The position numbers and the translations under genes were made by a program. From assembly GCF_026341275.1 (NCBI RefSeq), contig NZ_JAIFZO010000002.1:5672118-5736117 (forward strand): 64,000 nt of DNA, in the 5' to 3' direction. The notes beneath the pieces are model-generated. The model was not told the DNA's origin, ran no database searches, and saw only the letters and a program-made list of their open reading frames with translations. Of the stretch, positions 25,401-33,719 are shown piece by piece; the first letter of the stretch is position 1; each line of letters opens with the position of its first letter. This DNA is from Streptomyces ortus (GTDB taxonomy: Bacteria > Actinomycetota > Actinomycetes > Streptomycetales > Streptomycetaceae).

Positions 25401-26582
25401 ATGGCAGCAGGACGAGAGCGGCGCGCAGAAGCCGATACGTTCACGGCCCGGTTGAAGAAGCAAGTACACCGGGTCCGCACAGGGCTGCGCAGATCCGCCG
25501 TCGACTACTTCCGCGGCGACGGCTCCGACTGGGTCGCGCTGGCCCTGCTCCTGATGACCATTCCCGTGCTCGCCGGCGTCACACTCATGAACTCCGTCTG
25601 GTGCTCGCCGGCGTTGCTCGTCCTGCCGATCGTCGCGGGCGGCCTCCTGCTGCGCCCCTCCAGCCTGCTCAGCCTGTACGCCGCTGCCGCCACCGCGCTG
25701 ATCGTCGAGTCCGTGAGGCTCGGCCCGTACACCGAAGGCCCCTCCCGGGTGACACCGGGCATCGTGCTGGTCGTCGCCGCGTGCGGATTCTTCGGCCTGC
25801 TGATCGCCCAGTTCCGCAGCCGGGTCGGGGTGCCGTGGCGGCGCGGCGGGACGATGCTGTTCGACCTGCGTGAACGGATCCGGGTGCAGAGCAAGCTGCC
25901 GAAGCTGCCGGCGGGCTGGCACCGGGAGATGGCGCTGCGGCCGGCCGGCGGTCAGTCGTTCTCCGGCGACTTCGTCGTCGCGGCGCGTACGAACGGCGGG
26001 CGCACACTGGAGGTCGTCCTGACCGACGTCTCCGGCAAGGGCATGGACGCGGGGTCGCGTGCGCTGCTCCTGTCCGGCGCGTTCGGGGGGCTGCTGGGGT
26101 CCCTGCCGCCGCACGCCTTCCTGCCCGCGGCGAACGGCTATCTGCTCCGCCAGGACTGGGACGAGGGCTTCGCCACGTCCATCCACCTGGTCCTCGACCT
26201 GGACTCGGGCGACTACGAACTCTTCTCCGCCGGACATCCGCCGGGCCTTCAGCTCAGCGCGGGCAACGGGCGCTGGGAGGAGAAGGTCGCGGAAGGGCCG
26301 CTGCTCGGGGTGTACGGCGGGGCGCAGTTCGACTCGGTCAAGGGCTCTCTGCGTCCCGGTGACGTCCTCATGCTGTTCACGGACGGCCTGGTGGAGACGT
26401 CCGAGCGGGACATCGTCGAGGGCATCGACCGGCTTACGGGGGAGGCGGACCGGTATGTGGCCGGTGGTTTCCACGGGGCGGCCTGGCATCTGATCGAGGC
26501 GGTGGCGAAGGACGTGAACGATGACAGGGCGTTGCTGCTGATCTGCCGGGAGGGCGCGACGACGGGTCCCGCGACCCTCTGA
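25401..26582 (+). CDS. Membrane PP2C (SpoIIE-type) phosphatase
   Basis: 393 residues. The N-terminal 150 residues hold about four membrane helices (WVALALLLMTIPVLAGVTLM, VTPGIVLVVAACGFFGLL). The C-terminal PPM/SpoIIE phosphatase domain shows SGDF (metal), TDVSGKGMDAG, SAGHPPGL and LFTDGLVE with the expected acidic metal ligands. Such proteins dephosphorylate anti-sigma antagonists in partner-switching pathways. No anti-sigma or antagonist gene is adjacent, so the target is unknown. Confidence 0.9.
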   Translation: MAAGRERRAEADTFTARLKKQVHRVRTGLRRSAVDYFRGDGSDWVALALLLMTIPVLAGVTLMNSVWCSPALLVLPIVAGGLLLRPSSLLSLYAAAATALIVESVRLGPYTEGPSRVTPGIVLVVAACGFFGLLIAQFRSRVGVPWRRGGTMLFDLRERIRVQSKLPKLPAGWHREMALRPAGGQSFSGDFVVAARTNGGRTLEVVLTDVSGKGMDAGSRALLLSGAFGGLLGSLPPHAFLPAANGYLLRQDWDEGFATSIHLVLDLDSGDYELFSAGHPPGLQLSAGNGRWEEKVAEGPLLGVYGGAQFDSVKGSLRPGDVLMLFTDGLVETSERDIVEGIDRLTGEADRYVAGGFHGAAWHLIEAVAKDVNDDRALLLICREGATTGPATL

Positions 26583-26965
26583 CCCCGGGCGGGGCTGCGC
26601 CCCACCGCCCCGCCACGTGGCGAGCCTTGAAGCCGGGCGGTTCCGGGCCCCTTGCCCCCCAGCCGGGCGGTGCCTTGCGTTCCTGAGGGGGCGTCACGCC
26701 GGGCTTCCCTCTGCGCAGTTCCCCGCGCCCCTGAGGGCGGGGCTGCGCCCCGATGCCCGGCCAGGTGGTTCTTGCGTTCCTGAGGGGGGTCATGTTTGCG
26801 CTTCCGTTTGCGCAGTTCCCCGCGCCCCTGAGGGCGGGGTTGCGCCCCCCGGCCCCCCTGCCGGGTTTTTCAGCCTGTCCGGCGTTTGAGGACATGGGGG
26901 GGCGGGGGCGTAGCCCCCGAATGGGGACGGGAACGGGTAGGGGCGGCGGGGGCGAGAGGGGTTTC
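26583..26965. repeat. REP-like repeat cluster
   Basis: A gene-free stretch with two copies of GCGCAGTTCCCCGCGCCCCT (26713-26732 and 26810-26829), several GCGGGGCTGCGCCCC-like hairpins, and a TCAGCCTGTCCGGCGTTTGA copy near 26873. These are the two repeat families seen elsewhere in the window. It may also serve as terminator DNA between the convergent PP2C and antiporter genes. Confidence 0.75.
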
Positions 26966-28147
26966 TCAGGCGACCGGTGTCGGCTCCTGCGGCTCAGGGG
27001 TCCGCTCGCTCTTCCCGCCGGGGAGCACCCGCGCCAGCCACCCCGACCGCCCCGCGGCCAACGGCCCCAGCACGGCCAGCACCAGCACATACCCCGCGAT
27101 GAACGGCGACAGCCGCTCATCGAGCCCCGCCACCGCGGCCATCGTCGCAAGGATCAACGCGAACTCCCCCCGAGCCAGCAACGTGGTCGAGATGTTCGCG
27201 GCGGGCCCCGCCCCGAACCCGTAGATCCGCGCCGCCCCCAACCCCGCCAGCACATTCATGACCAGCGTCAGCGCGACCGCCGCCAGCACCGGCCACAACA
27301 CGGTCGGCAGATCCCCCGGATCGATGGACAGGCCGAACGCGAAGAAGAACATCGCCCCGAAGGCGTCCCGCAGCGGATGCACCAGCTTGAGGATCCGCGG
27401 CCCCGACGTCGTGCTGCCGAGCATCAGACCCACCATGAACGCCCCGATCGCGTCCGCCACTCCGAACCACTCCGAGACCCCCGCCATGAACACGGCCGCA
27501 CCGAGGAAGGAGATGACGAGCAGTTCGTCGTCCCTGGTGTCGAAGAGCCGCCCCACGATCCGCGTACCGAAGCGCGCGGCGAGCGCCAGCAGCAGCAGGA
27601 AGGCGAAGGCCTTCCCCCCGTCCAGGACCGCCGAGCCGAGTGAGTCGGCGCCGGACAGGATCGGCTGGAGGGCCGCCAGGTACAGGGCGAGGAAGATGTC
27701 CTCCACCACGATGATGCCGAGGATCGGCTTGGTCTCGGGATTGCCGAGCCGCCCCGTGTCGACCAGCACCTTCGTGACGATCGCCGACGAGGAGATACCG
27801 AGCACACCGGCGAGCACCAGCGCCTCGGACGTACCCCAGCCGAGGGCGAAGCCGAAGCCCAGGCCCGCGCCGACGTTCAGGGCGAGGTAGGTCCCTCCGG
27901 AGAGCGCCATCCGGCGCCCGCCCGCCTTGAGGTCGTCCATGTGGAATTCGAGGCCGAGGTAGAAGAGCAGCAGCACCAGGCCGAGCGCGGAGAGCATCTC
28001 CATCTCGTGCGGGTCCGAGACGAGCACGAAGCCGGGCGTGTGGGGGCCGAGGAGTATCCCGGCCAGGATGAAGAGAGGGATGGTGGGGAGCCCGATCCGG
28101 GCACCCACGCGGGCGAGAACGGCGGCGGCCAGAAAGGCGCCGCCCAT
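26966..28147 (-). CDS. Cation:proton antiporter (CPA2/KefB type)
   Basis: At least 393 residues and about 12 membrane helices, with typical blocks LPTIPLFILAGILLGPHTPG, FYLGLEFHMDDLKAGGRRM, GISSSAIVTKVLVD and EDIFLALYL. It exchanges K+ or Na+ for protons in the cytoplasmic membrane. No TrkA-N regulatory domain is present. The first ATG (28147) has no ribosome site. Coding continues upstream for 9 codons (GHAELLIA...) to an ATC at 28174-28172 that sits 8 nt from AAGGA (28187-28183), so the true start may be a rare AUC codon. Confidence 0.9.
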   Translation of the reverse strand: MGGAFLAAAVLARVGARIGLPTIPLFILAGILLGPHTPGFVLVSDPHEMEMLSALGLVLLLFYLGLEFHMDDLKAGGRRMALSGGTYLALNVGAGLGFGFALGWGTSEALVLAGVLGISSSAIVTKVLVDTGRLGNPETKPILGIIVVEDIFLALYLAALQPILSGADSLGSAVLDGGKAFAFLLLLALAARFGTRIVGRLFDTRDDELLVISFLGAAVFMAGVSEWFGVADAIGAFMVGLMLGSTTSGPRILKLVHPLRDAFGAMFFFAFGLSIDPGDLPTVLWPVLAAVALTLVMNVLAGLGAARIYGFGAGPAANISTTLLARGEFALILATMAAVAGLDERLSPFIAGYVLVLAVLGPLAAGRSGWLARVLPGGKSERTPEPQEPTPVA

Positions 28148-28354
28148 GGCGATCAGAAGCTCTGCGTGTCCGATGGGCCCGTTCCTTCGTGGTCGAGGGG
28201 GAGGGAGTGGTCCGCTGAATAAAGACGAGTCAAGAGAACGTCAAGAAAGCGTCAGTACTTAGTTTACCAAACGATCACGCGGGGTCGATAAGTGTGGGCT
28301 TCTCCCCGCCTGGGGCGGGACGGACGGAACCTCACAGCAGGGCACACTCGACGC

Positions 28355-28831
28355 ATGACCGACAACGAGCCCCGCCCACCGCTGACCCTCACCGAGGTCG
28401 AGGCCCTGGCGCGCGACGCGCACGCCGCCCAGACCGACAAGGCGGGCCGCCCGTACGTCGAGCATCTGCGGGCGGTGGCCGAGGGGGTGCGCGTCCGCGG
28501 CGGCGACGAGGACCAGATCGCCGCGGCCTGGCTGCACGACTCCGTGGAGGACGACGCGCTCTCGGAGGACTGGCTGCGCGAGGCCGCGCTGTCCGCTCGT
28601 ACGAAGGCCATCGTGCTGGCGGTCACCAAGCGGCCGGGCGAGTCCCCGCAGGCGTACGCGGCCCGCATCCTCGCCACGCCCGGCGCACTCCTGGTGAAGG
28701 AGTCGGACCTGGCCCACAACGCGAACCCGGAGAGGCTGGCGGCGCTGGACACCCCCACCCGCACACGCCTGACAGAGAAGTACAAAAAGATGCACGAACT
28801 CCTGGACCTACAAAACCCCCCACGCCCCTGA
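28355..28831 (+). CDS. HD-domain phosphohydrolase
   Basis: 158 residues of the HD_4 (RelA/SpoT-hydrolase-like) fold. The metal-site motifs are H in YVEHLRAV, HD in AAWLHDSVEDD, and a distal D in KESDLAHNAN. It lacks synthetase and regulatory domains, so it could be a small alarmone- or nucleotide-phosphate hydrolase; the substrate is not evident. A CACACT -10-like hexamer lies exactly 6 bp before the ATG and there is no Shine-Dalgarno, suggesting a leaderless mRNA. Confidence 0.85.
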   Translation: MTDNEPRPPLTLTEVEALARDAHAAQTDKAGRPYVEHLRAVAEGVRVRGGDEDQIAAAWLHDSVEDDALSEDWLREAALSARTKAIVLAVTKRPGESPQAYAARILATPGALLVKESDLAHNANPERLAALDTPTRTRLTEKYKKMHELLDLQNPPRP

Positions 28832-28849
28832 GACACCCCTCGCAGGGGC

Positions 28850-29095
28850 GCCCCCAAGGGGCGCGGGGGAACGCCGCACCGAGCGACGACAAACCCGCAG
28901 GTTGCCTTTCAGGGGCGCGGGGAACGGCGCACCGAGCCATGACAGACCCGCACGATTGCCTTTCAGGGGCGCGGGGAACGGCGCACCGAGCCATGACAGA
29001 CCCGCAGGTTGCCTTTCAGGGGCGCGGGGAACGGCGCACCCAGCGACGACAGACCCGCAGGATTGCCTTCAAGGGGCGCGGGGAACGGCGCAGTC
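28850..29095. repeat. 53-54-bp tandem repeats built on a GC palindrome
   Basis: Units starting GCCTTTCAGGGGCGCGGGG occur at 28904, 28958, 29011 and 29065 (spacings 54, 53 and 54), with a degenerate first copy near 28850. The core is the reverse complement of the GCGCAGTTCCCCGCGCCCCT family. The array fills the gap between the HD gene and the convergent acyltransferase gene. Confidence 0.85.
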
Positions 29096-29174
29096 CCGTC
29101 CACAGCGGAACCGCAGCCGACCCGCTACCCCAGCAGCCGCACCGGTACGCGCACGAGCCGAGCGGCCCAAGCCC

Positions 29175-30347
29175 TCAGGACTTGGCCCGCTCGCGGGCAA
29201 CCTCCGTGGCGTCCCGCCGGAACGCCCACTCCATCTTCGGCTCCATCGCGAAGCGGAACATCCGCTGCACCAGGGGCGTGCACAGCGCGGTGATGACCGC
29301 CGCCGCGAAGACGGACACCAACACCTCGCCGACGGGATGGCTCAGCCAGGTGTACTCGTCGTACCAGCCCCAGAAACGGGACCCCTTGGCCAGGAACCCG
29401 TGCAGCAGATAGCCGTACAGCGTGCCCGCGCCGAGAACCGTGAACCACATCTTGCGCCGAGGCACCCACGCGAAGAAGCACGACGTGAGCACCATCGAGC
29501 AGCCGAACATCGCGAGCGTCATCACGACACCGGCCCACCAGGGCGCGCCCAGCTCCTGCGCACTGTCACGGTGGTAGAACCAGGCCGAGTTCATCCGCGG
29601 CCCCGCCCAGTACGCGAAGGCCAGCGTGAGCGCGAGGACCGGCACCGACAGGATCCGGACCTCGCGGCGCCGCATCATCTGGAAGTGCTCGGGCTTCATG
29701 AACAGGCCCACGACGAAGAACGGCAGGAATTGCAGGACCCGTTGGAGGTCCAGGTCGTCGCCGATGTCGGGGGAGACGGAGGCGAGGACGGCGATGGCGA
29801 GCGCGAGCGGTACGGGCCAGCGCACGACCTTCCACAGCGGGACGGTCATCCGCCACACGAAGAGCGCGACCAGGAACCACGTCAGATACCAGGGGTCCAG
29901 CAGGCTGATGGGGTGGCTCGGATCGTCGTCGGCCCACCTCTTGAAGAAGGAGTACGCCACCTCGAAGAGGACGTACGGCACGACGACACCCGTGATCAGT
30001 CGGCGCAGCCGGTCGGGGCGCATGTCGAAACTGCGGGAGAAGTAGCCGGAGATGATGATGAAGGCCGGCATGTGGAAGGTGTAGACGACCATGTAGAGCG
30101 CCTCGGCGGCGCGGCTGTGGTCGGTCAGCGGTTCCCAGGCGTGGCCCATCGCGACGAAGACGATCGCGAGGTACTTGGCGTTGTCGAAGAACGCGTCACG
30201 CTGTTTGGCGGGTCTGACGTCCGGCGCGGCGGCGGTGCCCGCGTGCGGTGTTCCTGAGGGTCGCGGACTCGGTACTCCCGGAGCCGGAGACTGTGCCGGT
30301 GGGAGTGGAGCCCTCTGTTGGCCGTGCGGACGGAGCGAGTTCGTCAC
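29175..30347 (-). CDS. Acyltransferase 3 family membrane protein
   Basis: About 390 residues with 10 or more membrane helices. The N-terminal R/D-x(n)-H-type block (RDAFFDNAKYLAIVFVAMGH) and FHMPAFIIISGYFSR are characteristic of the acyltransferase-3/OafA-NodX fold, which O-acylates cell-surface sugars or other acceptors. A variable Pro-rich N-terminal tail precedes helix 1. I chose GTG 30347 (MTNSLRPHGQQ) with GGAGG 4 nt upstream; ATG 30398 would add 17 unconvincing residues. It converges with the HD gene. Confidence 0.88.
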   Translation of the reverse strand: MTNSLRPHGQQRAPLPPAQSPAPGVPSPRPSGTPHAGTAAAPDVRPAKQRDAFFDNAKYLAIVFVAMGHAWEPLTDHSRAAEALYMVVYTFHMPAFIIISGYFSRSFDMRPDRLRRLITGVVVPYVLFEVAYSFFKRWADDDPSHPISLLDPWYLTWFLVALFVWRMTVPLWKVVRWPVPLALAIAVLASVSPDIGDDLDLQRVLQFLPFFVVGLFMKPEHFQMMRRREVRILSVPVLALTLAFAYWAGPRMNSAWFYHRDSAQELGAPWWAGVVMTLAMFGCSMVLTSCFFAWVPRRKMWFTVLGAGTLYGYLLHGFLAKGSRFWGWYDEYTWLSHPVGEVLVSVFAAAVITALCTPLVQRMFRFAMEPKMEWAFRRDATEVARERAKS

Positions 30348-30936
30348 AGACCCTCCCACCAGGAGCCGGGGGAGACGATCCGCGACCTCGCCGCACATGC
30401 GGGGGACGAGGCGGCGTAGGACATCTGGAGCACCCTAGCGTTGTCTGCGGGATTCCGTGAAACCCCTGAGGCGAATCCTGCTTATCGTCCCTCGGGTACC
30501 CAGGATTTCGTGAAGTTGACATGGCAACGACTATGGCGGGCGCCACATTCGGCCGGATGTTACGTCCTGATTCGTCATGACTAAACATCGCATACCACCC
30601 GCGGGCGACTCTGGTGGAATGTCCGATCGAGTCGGCTTTAGTGCCCTGTTAGTGCCCCGCCCGACGGTGTGCCGGTGTGCCTGTGCCAACAATTCGAATT
30701 ACCTGCGAACAGGTTGTGTGCACAGGTGTGTGGACATGGAAACGATCTTTCTGAATTACTCGTGCGGGGGATGCGTCGAATTGCCGTGCGGGGCCCGGCC
30801 GTTCACGCCGCCGACTGATGGATGCCTCACCTGCCGCATACGGGGGCCCTGTTGGTGGCACGATGGTTCTGGCGGGGGTGTGCGGGGTTGCACCTCCGGG
30901 CGGGAGAGCGGAACCGACCGTAGGGTGTGATCAGTT
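30348..30936. other. Long intergenic region with short direct repeats
   Basis: No gene is supported. The region is less GC-rich than its surroundings and contains a tandem TTAGTGCCC pair near 30640-30660 and a related ACAGGTKGTGTG pair near 30713-30733. A -10-like TAGGGT (30921-30926) lies 10 bp before the next start. An open frame from 30577 is Cys-rich but lacks a ribosome site and family features. Confidence 0.5.
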
Positions 30937-31131
30937 GTGGCCATTTCGCTGTCAGTGGTGCTGCTGTTGGCGATCGTCCTGGTGGTGTTGATCCGGGGCG
31001 GATCGATCAAGGCGGGGCCGGCGGTAGTCGCCGTGCTCTTCGGCTTCTTCCTGGCCTCCACAGGCATGGCGGACGACATCCAGCGCTTCCTCAACTCGAT
31101 AGCGGAGACCATCAACTCGATCCAGTTCTGA
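30937..31131 (+). CDS. Small membrane protein of unknown function
   Basis: 64 residues from GTG 30937. Two hydrophobic helices (SLSVVLLLAIVLVVLIRGG and VVAVLFGFFLASTGMA) flank a basic turn, then an amphipathic tail (DDIQRFLNSIAETINSIQF) follows. I recall near-identical short proteins in many Streptomyces but know no function. TAGGGT at 30921-30926 is a good -10, so the leader is only a few bases. Confidence 0.75.
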   Translation: MAISLSVVLLLAIVLVVLIRGGSIKAGPAVVAVLFGFFLASTGMADDIQRFLNSIAETINSIQF

Positions 31132-31370
31132 GCGGGCGCACGGCCCCGGCGAACCACGGGCGCGCGGCGCGGGAGCGGACGGGGCGGCACTGCCCGGACC
31201 CGTCGCCCGGCGAAATCCGCGCACGGCCCCCCTGCCGACGACCCCGGAATCGGCTCTTCGGCTTCGCTATTGCCACCGCTTCTGGCACTGCTGCAGGCAC
31301 CGCTACCGCCGCGGTCGCGTTCGCGGCCGACGCACGGCGATCCGGCGATCCGGCGAAGGAGCGCACCGAC

Positions 31371-32210
31371 GTGAACGGGAAGACCGCCTGGCTGTTGCGG
31401 GAGAGCTGGGAGAGCCCGAACGGGACCCTCCGGTGGGACCGCCTCGGACCGCGGGACGGCCCCCCGGTGGTGCTGCTGCACGGCACCCCGTTCTCCTCGT
31501 ACGTATGGCACGAGATCGCCCCCGCCCTGGCCGCCGAGGGACACCGGGTCCACGTCTGGGACATGCCGGGTTACGGCGGCTCCGCGAAGACCCACGGCCA
31601 GGACGTCTCCCTGAAGGCTCAGGGGGAGGTGTTCGCCGGGCTCCTCGACTTCTGGGGGCTCACGCGGCCCTCGGTGATCGCGCACGACTTCGGAGGCTGC
31701 GTCTCCCTGCGCGCGCATCTGCTCCACGGGGCCGACTACGGGCGGCTCGCGCTGGTCGACCCGGTCGCGCTGGCCCCCTGGGGCTCGCCCTTCTTCCGCC
31801 TGGTCGCCGACCACGCCGACGTCTTCGAGCGGCTCCCGGCCCCGCTGCACGAGGCCCTGGTCCGTGAGTACGTGAGCTCCGCGAGCCATCGCGGACTGCG
31901 CCCCGACGTCCTGACCGGACTGGTCGCCCCCTGGGCGGGAGAGGTCGGGCAGGCGGCCTTCTACCGCCAGATCGCCCAGGCCGACCAGGCCCACACCGAC
32001 GAGATCCAGGGCCTGTACCCCTCGATGGACCTGCCCGTCACGGTCTGCTGGGGTACGGAGGACACCTGGATCCCGCCCGCCAGGGGCGAGGAACTGGCCA
32101 CCCTGATCCCCGGCGCCCACCTGCGTACGATCCCGGACGCGGGCCACCTGGTCCCCCTGGACGCCCCGGCCCAACTCCTCGCCCCCCTGCTGACGTTCCT
32201 CGCCACGTGA
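31371..32210 (+). CDS. Alpha/beta hydrolase with Asp nucleophile (haloalkane dehalogenase/epoxide hydrolase-like)
   Basis: 279 residues. HGTP (LLHGTPFSSYVW) gives the oxyanion loop. The nucleophile elbow AHDFGGC has Asp where lipases have Ser, as in haloalkane dehalogenases and epoxide hydrolases. The catalytic acid is probably in WGTEDTWIP and the base His is in DAGHLVPLD. The substrate is unknown. AAGGAG lies 10 nt before GTG 31371; the frame is open far upstream but without coding signs. It is the last chromosomal gene before the integrated element. Confidence 0.85.
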   Translation: MNGKTAWLLRESWESPNGTLRWDRLGPRDGPPVVLLHGTPFSSYVWHEIAPALAAEGHRVHVWDMPGYGGSAKTHGQDVSLKAQGEVFAGLLDFWGLTRPSVIAHDFGGCVSLRAHLLHGADYGRLALVDPVALAPWGSPFFRLVADHADVFERLPAPLHEALVREYVSSASHRGLRPDVLTGLVAPWAGEVGQAAFYRQIAQADQAHTDEIQGLYPSMDLPVTVCWGTEDTWIPPARGEELATLIPGAHLRTIPDAGHLVPLDAPAQLLAPLLTFLAT

Positions 32211-32242
32211 CGGCCGCCCCCCTGGTCGCGCCCCGCAACGAA

Positions 32243-32284
32243 GTAGGGCCAGGTCAGAGGAGTGATCCTCTGACCTGGCCCTAC
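32243..32284. terminator. Hairpin terminator, originally of the tRNA-Gly gene
   Basis: Perfect 19-bp arms (32243-32261 and 32266-32284) with a GTGA loop, placed just beyond the tRNA 3' fragment of attL. Before integration it would have ended the leftward tRNA-Gly transcript. It also ends the hydrolase gene. Confidence 0.8.
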
Positions 32285-32290
32285 GTCATC

Positions 32291-32335
32291 TGGAGCGGGC
32301 GACGGGAATCGAACCCGCGTAGCTAGTTTGGAAGA
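32291..32335. other. attL: direct repeat of the tRNA-Gly 3' half
   Basis: 45 bp identical to 41662-41706. The similarity continues outward for 19 bp with one mismatch (32271-32290 against 41642-41661). The rest of the tRNA is missing here, so this copy is non-functional. Confidence 0.93.
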
Positions 32336-32476
32336 TCGCGTAACCGGGTCCCCGCTGACCTGGTGAAGTGCTGACCTGCGCGTTCGTCGGCTGCTTACCG
32401 GGGTTCCCCGTTGTTCCCCACCGGTGTCTGCTCGGTCGGGCACGTTCGGGGCACGGGCTGTGTCTCACGCTGTGAT

Positions 32477-32941
32477 CTACGAATCGCCCCAGTAGGGGCA
32501 CATCATGCGGTGAGCCGGCACAACGGGCTCGCCGGGCAGTGGATCGATTCCACGGACCCGTACAGCCACGATATCGGTGACGACGTGGAATGGGTCCGGG
32601 AGCCGCATCAAGCGCCACCTGTGAGGCTCAGGAACGTCTTTGGCGGGCAGTTCCGTGGTGTCGAGGCTGACCCATCGGTCATAGCTGGTCGGGCATAGGC
32701 GGATCAATGATCCGCACTCGGGGCAAACTGGCGGCTCGATCCATGAAGGGTCGTCAGGATCTGGCTCAGGCCTCGGGGCGGCCGTGGCTCCATCGGCTTC
32801 GGCCATCTCGTTGGCGAAGACGTTCCAGCAGGTCTCGCAGAGTCTGTTCATGAGATCGATCCGGCCTCGATCGCGCACAGTGGGATTGGCCTCCCCGCAC
32901 TGATCGCACAAGTACCGCTCGTGGCCCCTTATCGCCCCCAT
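32477..32941 (-). CDS. DUF6083-like zinc-ribbon protein (AICE cargo)
   Basis: 154 residues with three CxxC pairs: CDQCGEANP, CETCWN and CPECGSLIRLC, followed by a conserved section (DRWVSLDTTELPAKDVPEPH, AVRVRGIDPLPGEPVVPAHR) and a terminal MMCPYWGDS. I believe this matches DUF6083, an actinobacterial family of unknown function that often rides on mobile elements. It lies at the attL end and faces outwards, away from the transfer genes, so it is likely cargo. The start is ATG 32941. Confidence 0.75.
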   Translation of the reverse strand: MGAIRGHERYLCDQCGEANPTVRDRGRIDLMNRLCETCWNVFANEMAEADGATAAPRPEPDPDDPSWIEPPVCPECGSLIRLCPTSYDRWVSLDTTELPAKDVPEPHRWRLMRLPDPFHVVTDIVAVRVRGIDPLPGEPVVPAHRMMCPYWGDS

Positions 32942-33040
32942 GTGTCCGAGTGTGAGCGAATCTGACCGGGTTGTAGTAGGTCGCGATTTGGCCTTATTTG
33001 CGGATCACGCGAGCGTGCGGCAGTTGGGCCGGAGAGAGCC

Positions 33041-33247
33041 CTACAGCTTGTCGTCGCGTGCCAGGATCAGGCTGATCGAGCCGTCTTCGAGGTTGATGCC
33101 GGGGTCAAGGTGCTCGTGGTATCCGTCCCGGAGTTCGGGGCTGGCGAGACCGGTGAGGCGTTCGGCCAGTTCCTTCAGCCCTGCGGCATTGGCCGAGACG
33201 GTAATTTCGGTGGCTGAGCCGTACACCTTGATCTTGGGTTCATCCAT
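33041..33247 (-). CDS. Small Imm32-like protein (AICE cargo)
   Basis: 68 residues: KIKVYGSATEITVSANAAGL, KELAERLTGLASP, and ending GSISLILARDDKL. The strand-helix-strand pattern resembles the Imm32 family of small predicted immunity proteins, but there is no toxin gene nearby and I hold this loosely. Base composition is lower in GC than the chromosome. It lies 99 bp from the DUF6083-like gene on the same strand. Confidence 0.6.
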   Translation of the reverse strand: MDEPKIKVYGSATEITVSANAAGLKELAERLTGLASPELRDGYHEHLDPGINLEDGSISLILARDDKL

Positions 33248-33719
33248 CCGGGCACGCTACAGCGGGACTTCGCGCCCACCTTCACCACCACCTACCCCAG
33301 CTTCCATCCCGTCCGCCGTCGACCCACACACCGTGGAGCGGGCGTGGTTCAGGGCGTCAAGGTGGAGCGCGCCACTGTACGAACGACCTTGACGCCCTGG
33401 GCCGCGACTGCTCGGCTCTGCCTGGGTCGATGGTGGTCGGGATGGAAGCTCCCCGCGCACGCCACTACGTTGCCGCAGCCGGCAACGGCGCCCCCTCTGC
33501 CCCGGTGCCGGCCGATCCCCCGCCGGAGGCATCGCCTTGACCGTGACGTGCTGCATGGTGATCAACCCATCGTCCGGCCTATCCACGCGTGGGCGCGCGT
33601 CGGCGGCGGCAGCGCCGAGCGGGCCGAAGGCAGGAGCGCGGGCGCAGCCAGAGCCGGGAAGCGCGCCCGGCGGAGCGGAGCGCAGCCGGACTTGATGAGG
33701 TAGAGAAACCTGTAACAGC
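33248..33719. other. Gene-free AICE segment with a 14-bp inverted repeat
   Basis: A perfect inverted repeat (33350-33363 and 33386-33399, arm CAGGGCGTCAAGGT) brackets 22 bp. The remainder is GC-rich with many short palindromes. No gene is supported. It lies between two leftward genes and may be a terminator or a cis site of the element. Confidence 0.5.

Noticed and set aside
30577-30930. 117-codon Cys-rich open frame before the small membrane protein gene
   Set aside because: No ribosome site, no recognisable fold, and it covers promoter-like repeats with lower GC. Cys spacing is irregular.
33344-33703. 119-codon open frame in the gene-free AICE segment
   Set aside because: It crosses the 14-bp inverted repeat and is Arg/Ala-rich; no start signal or family resemblance.
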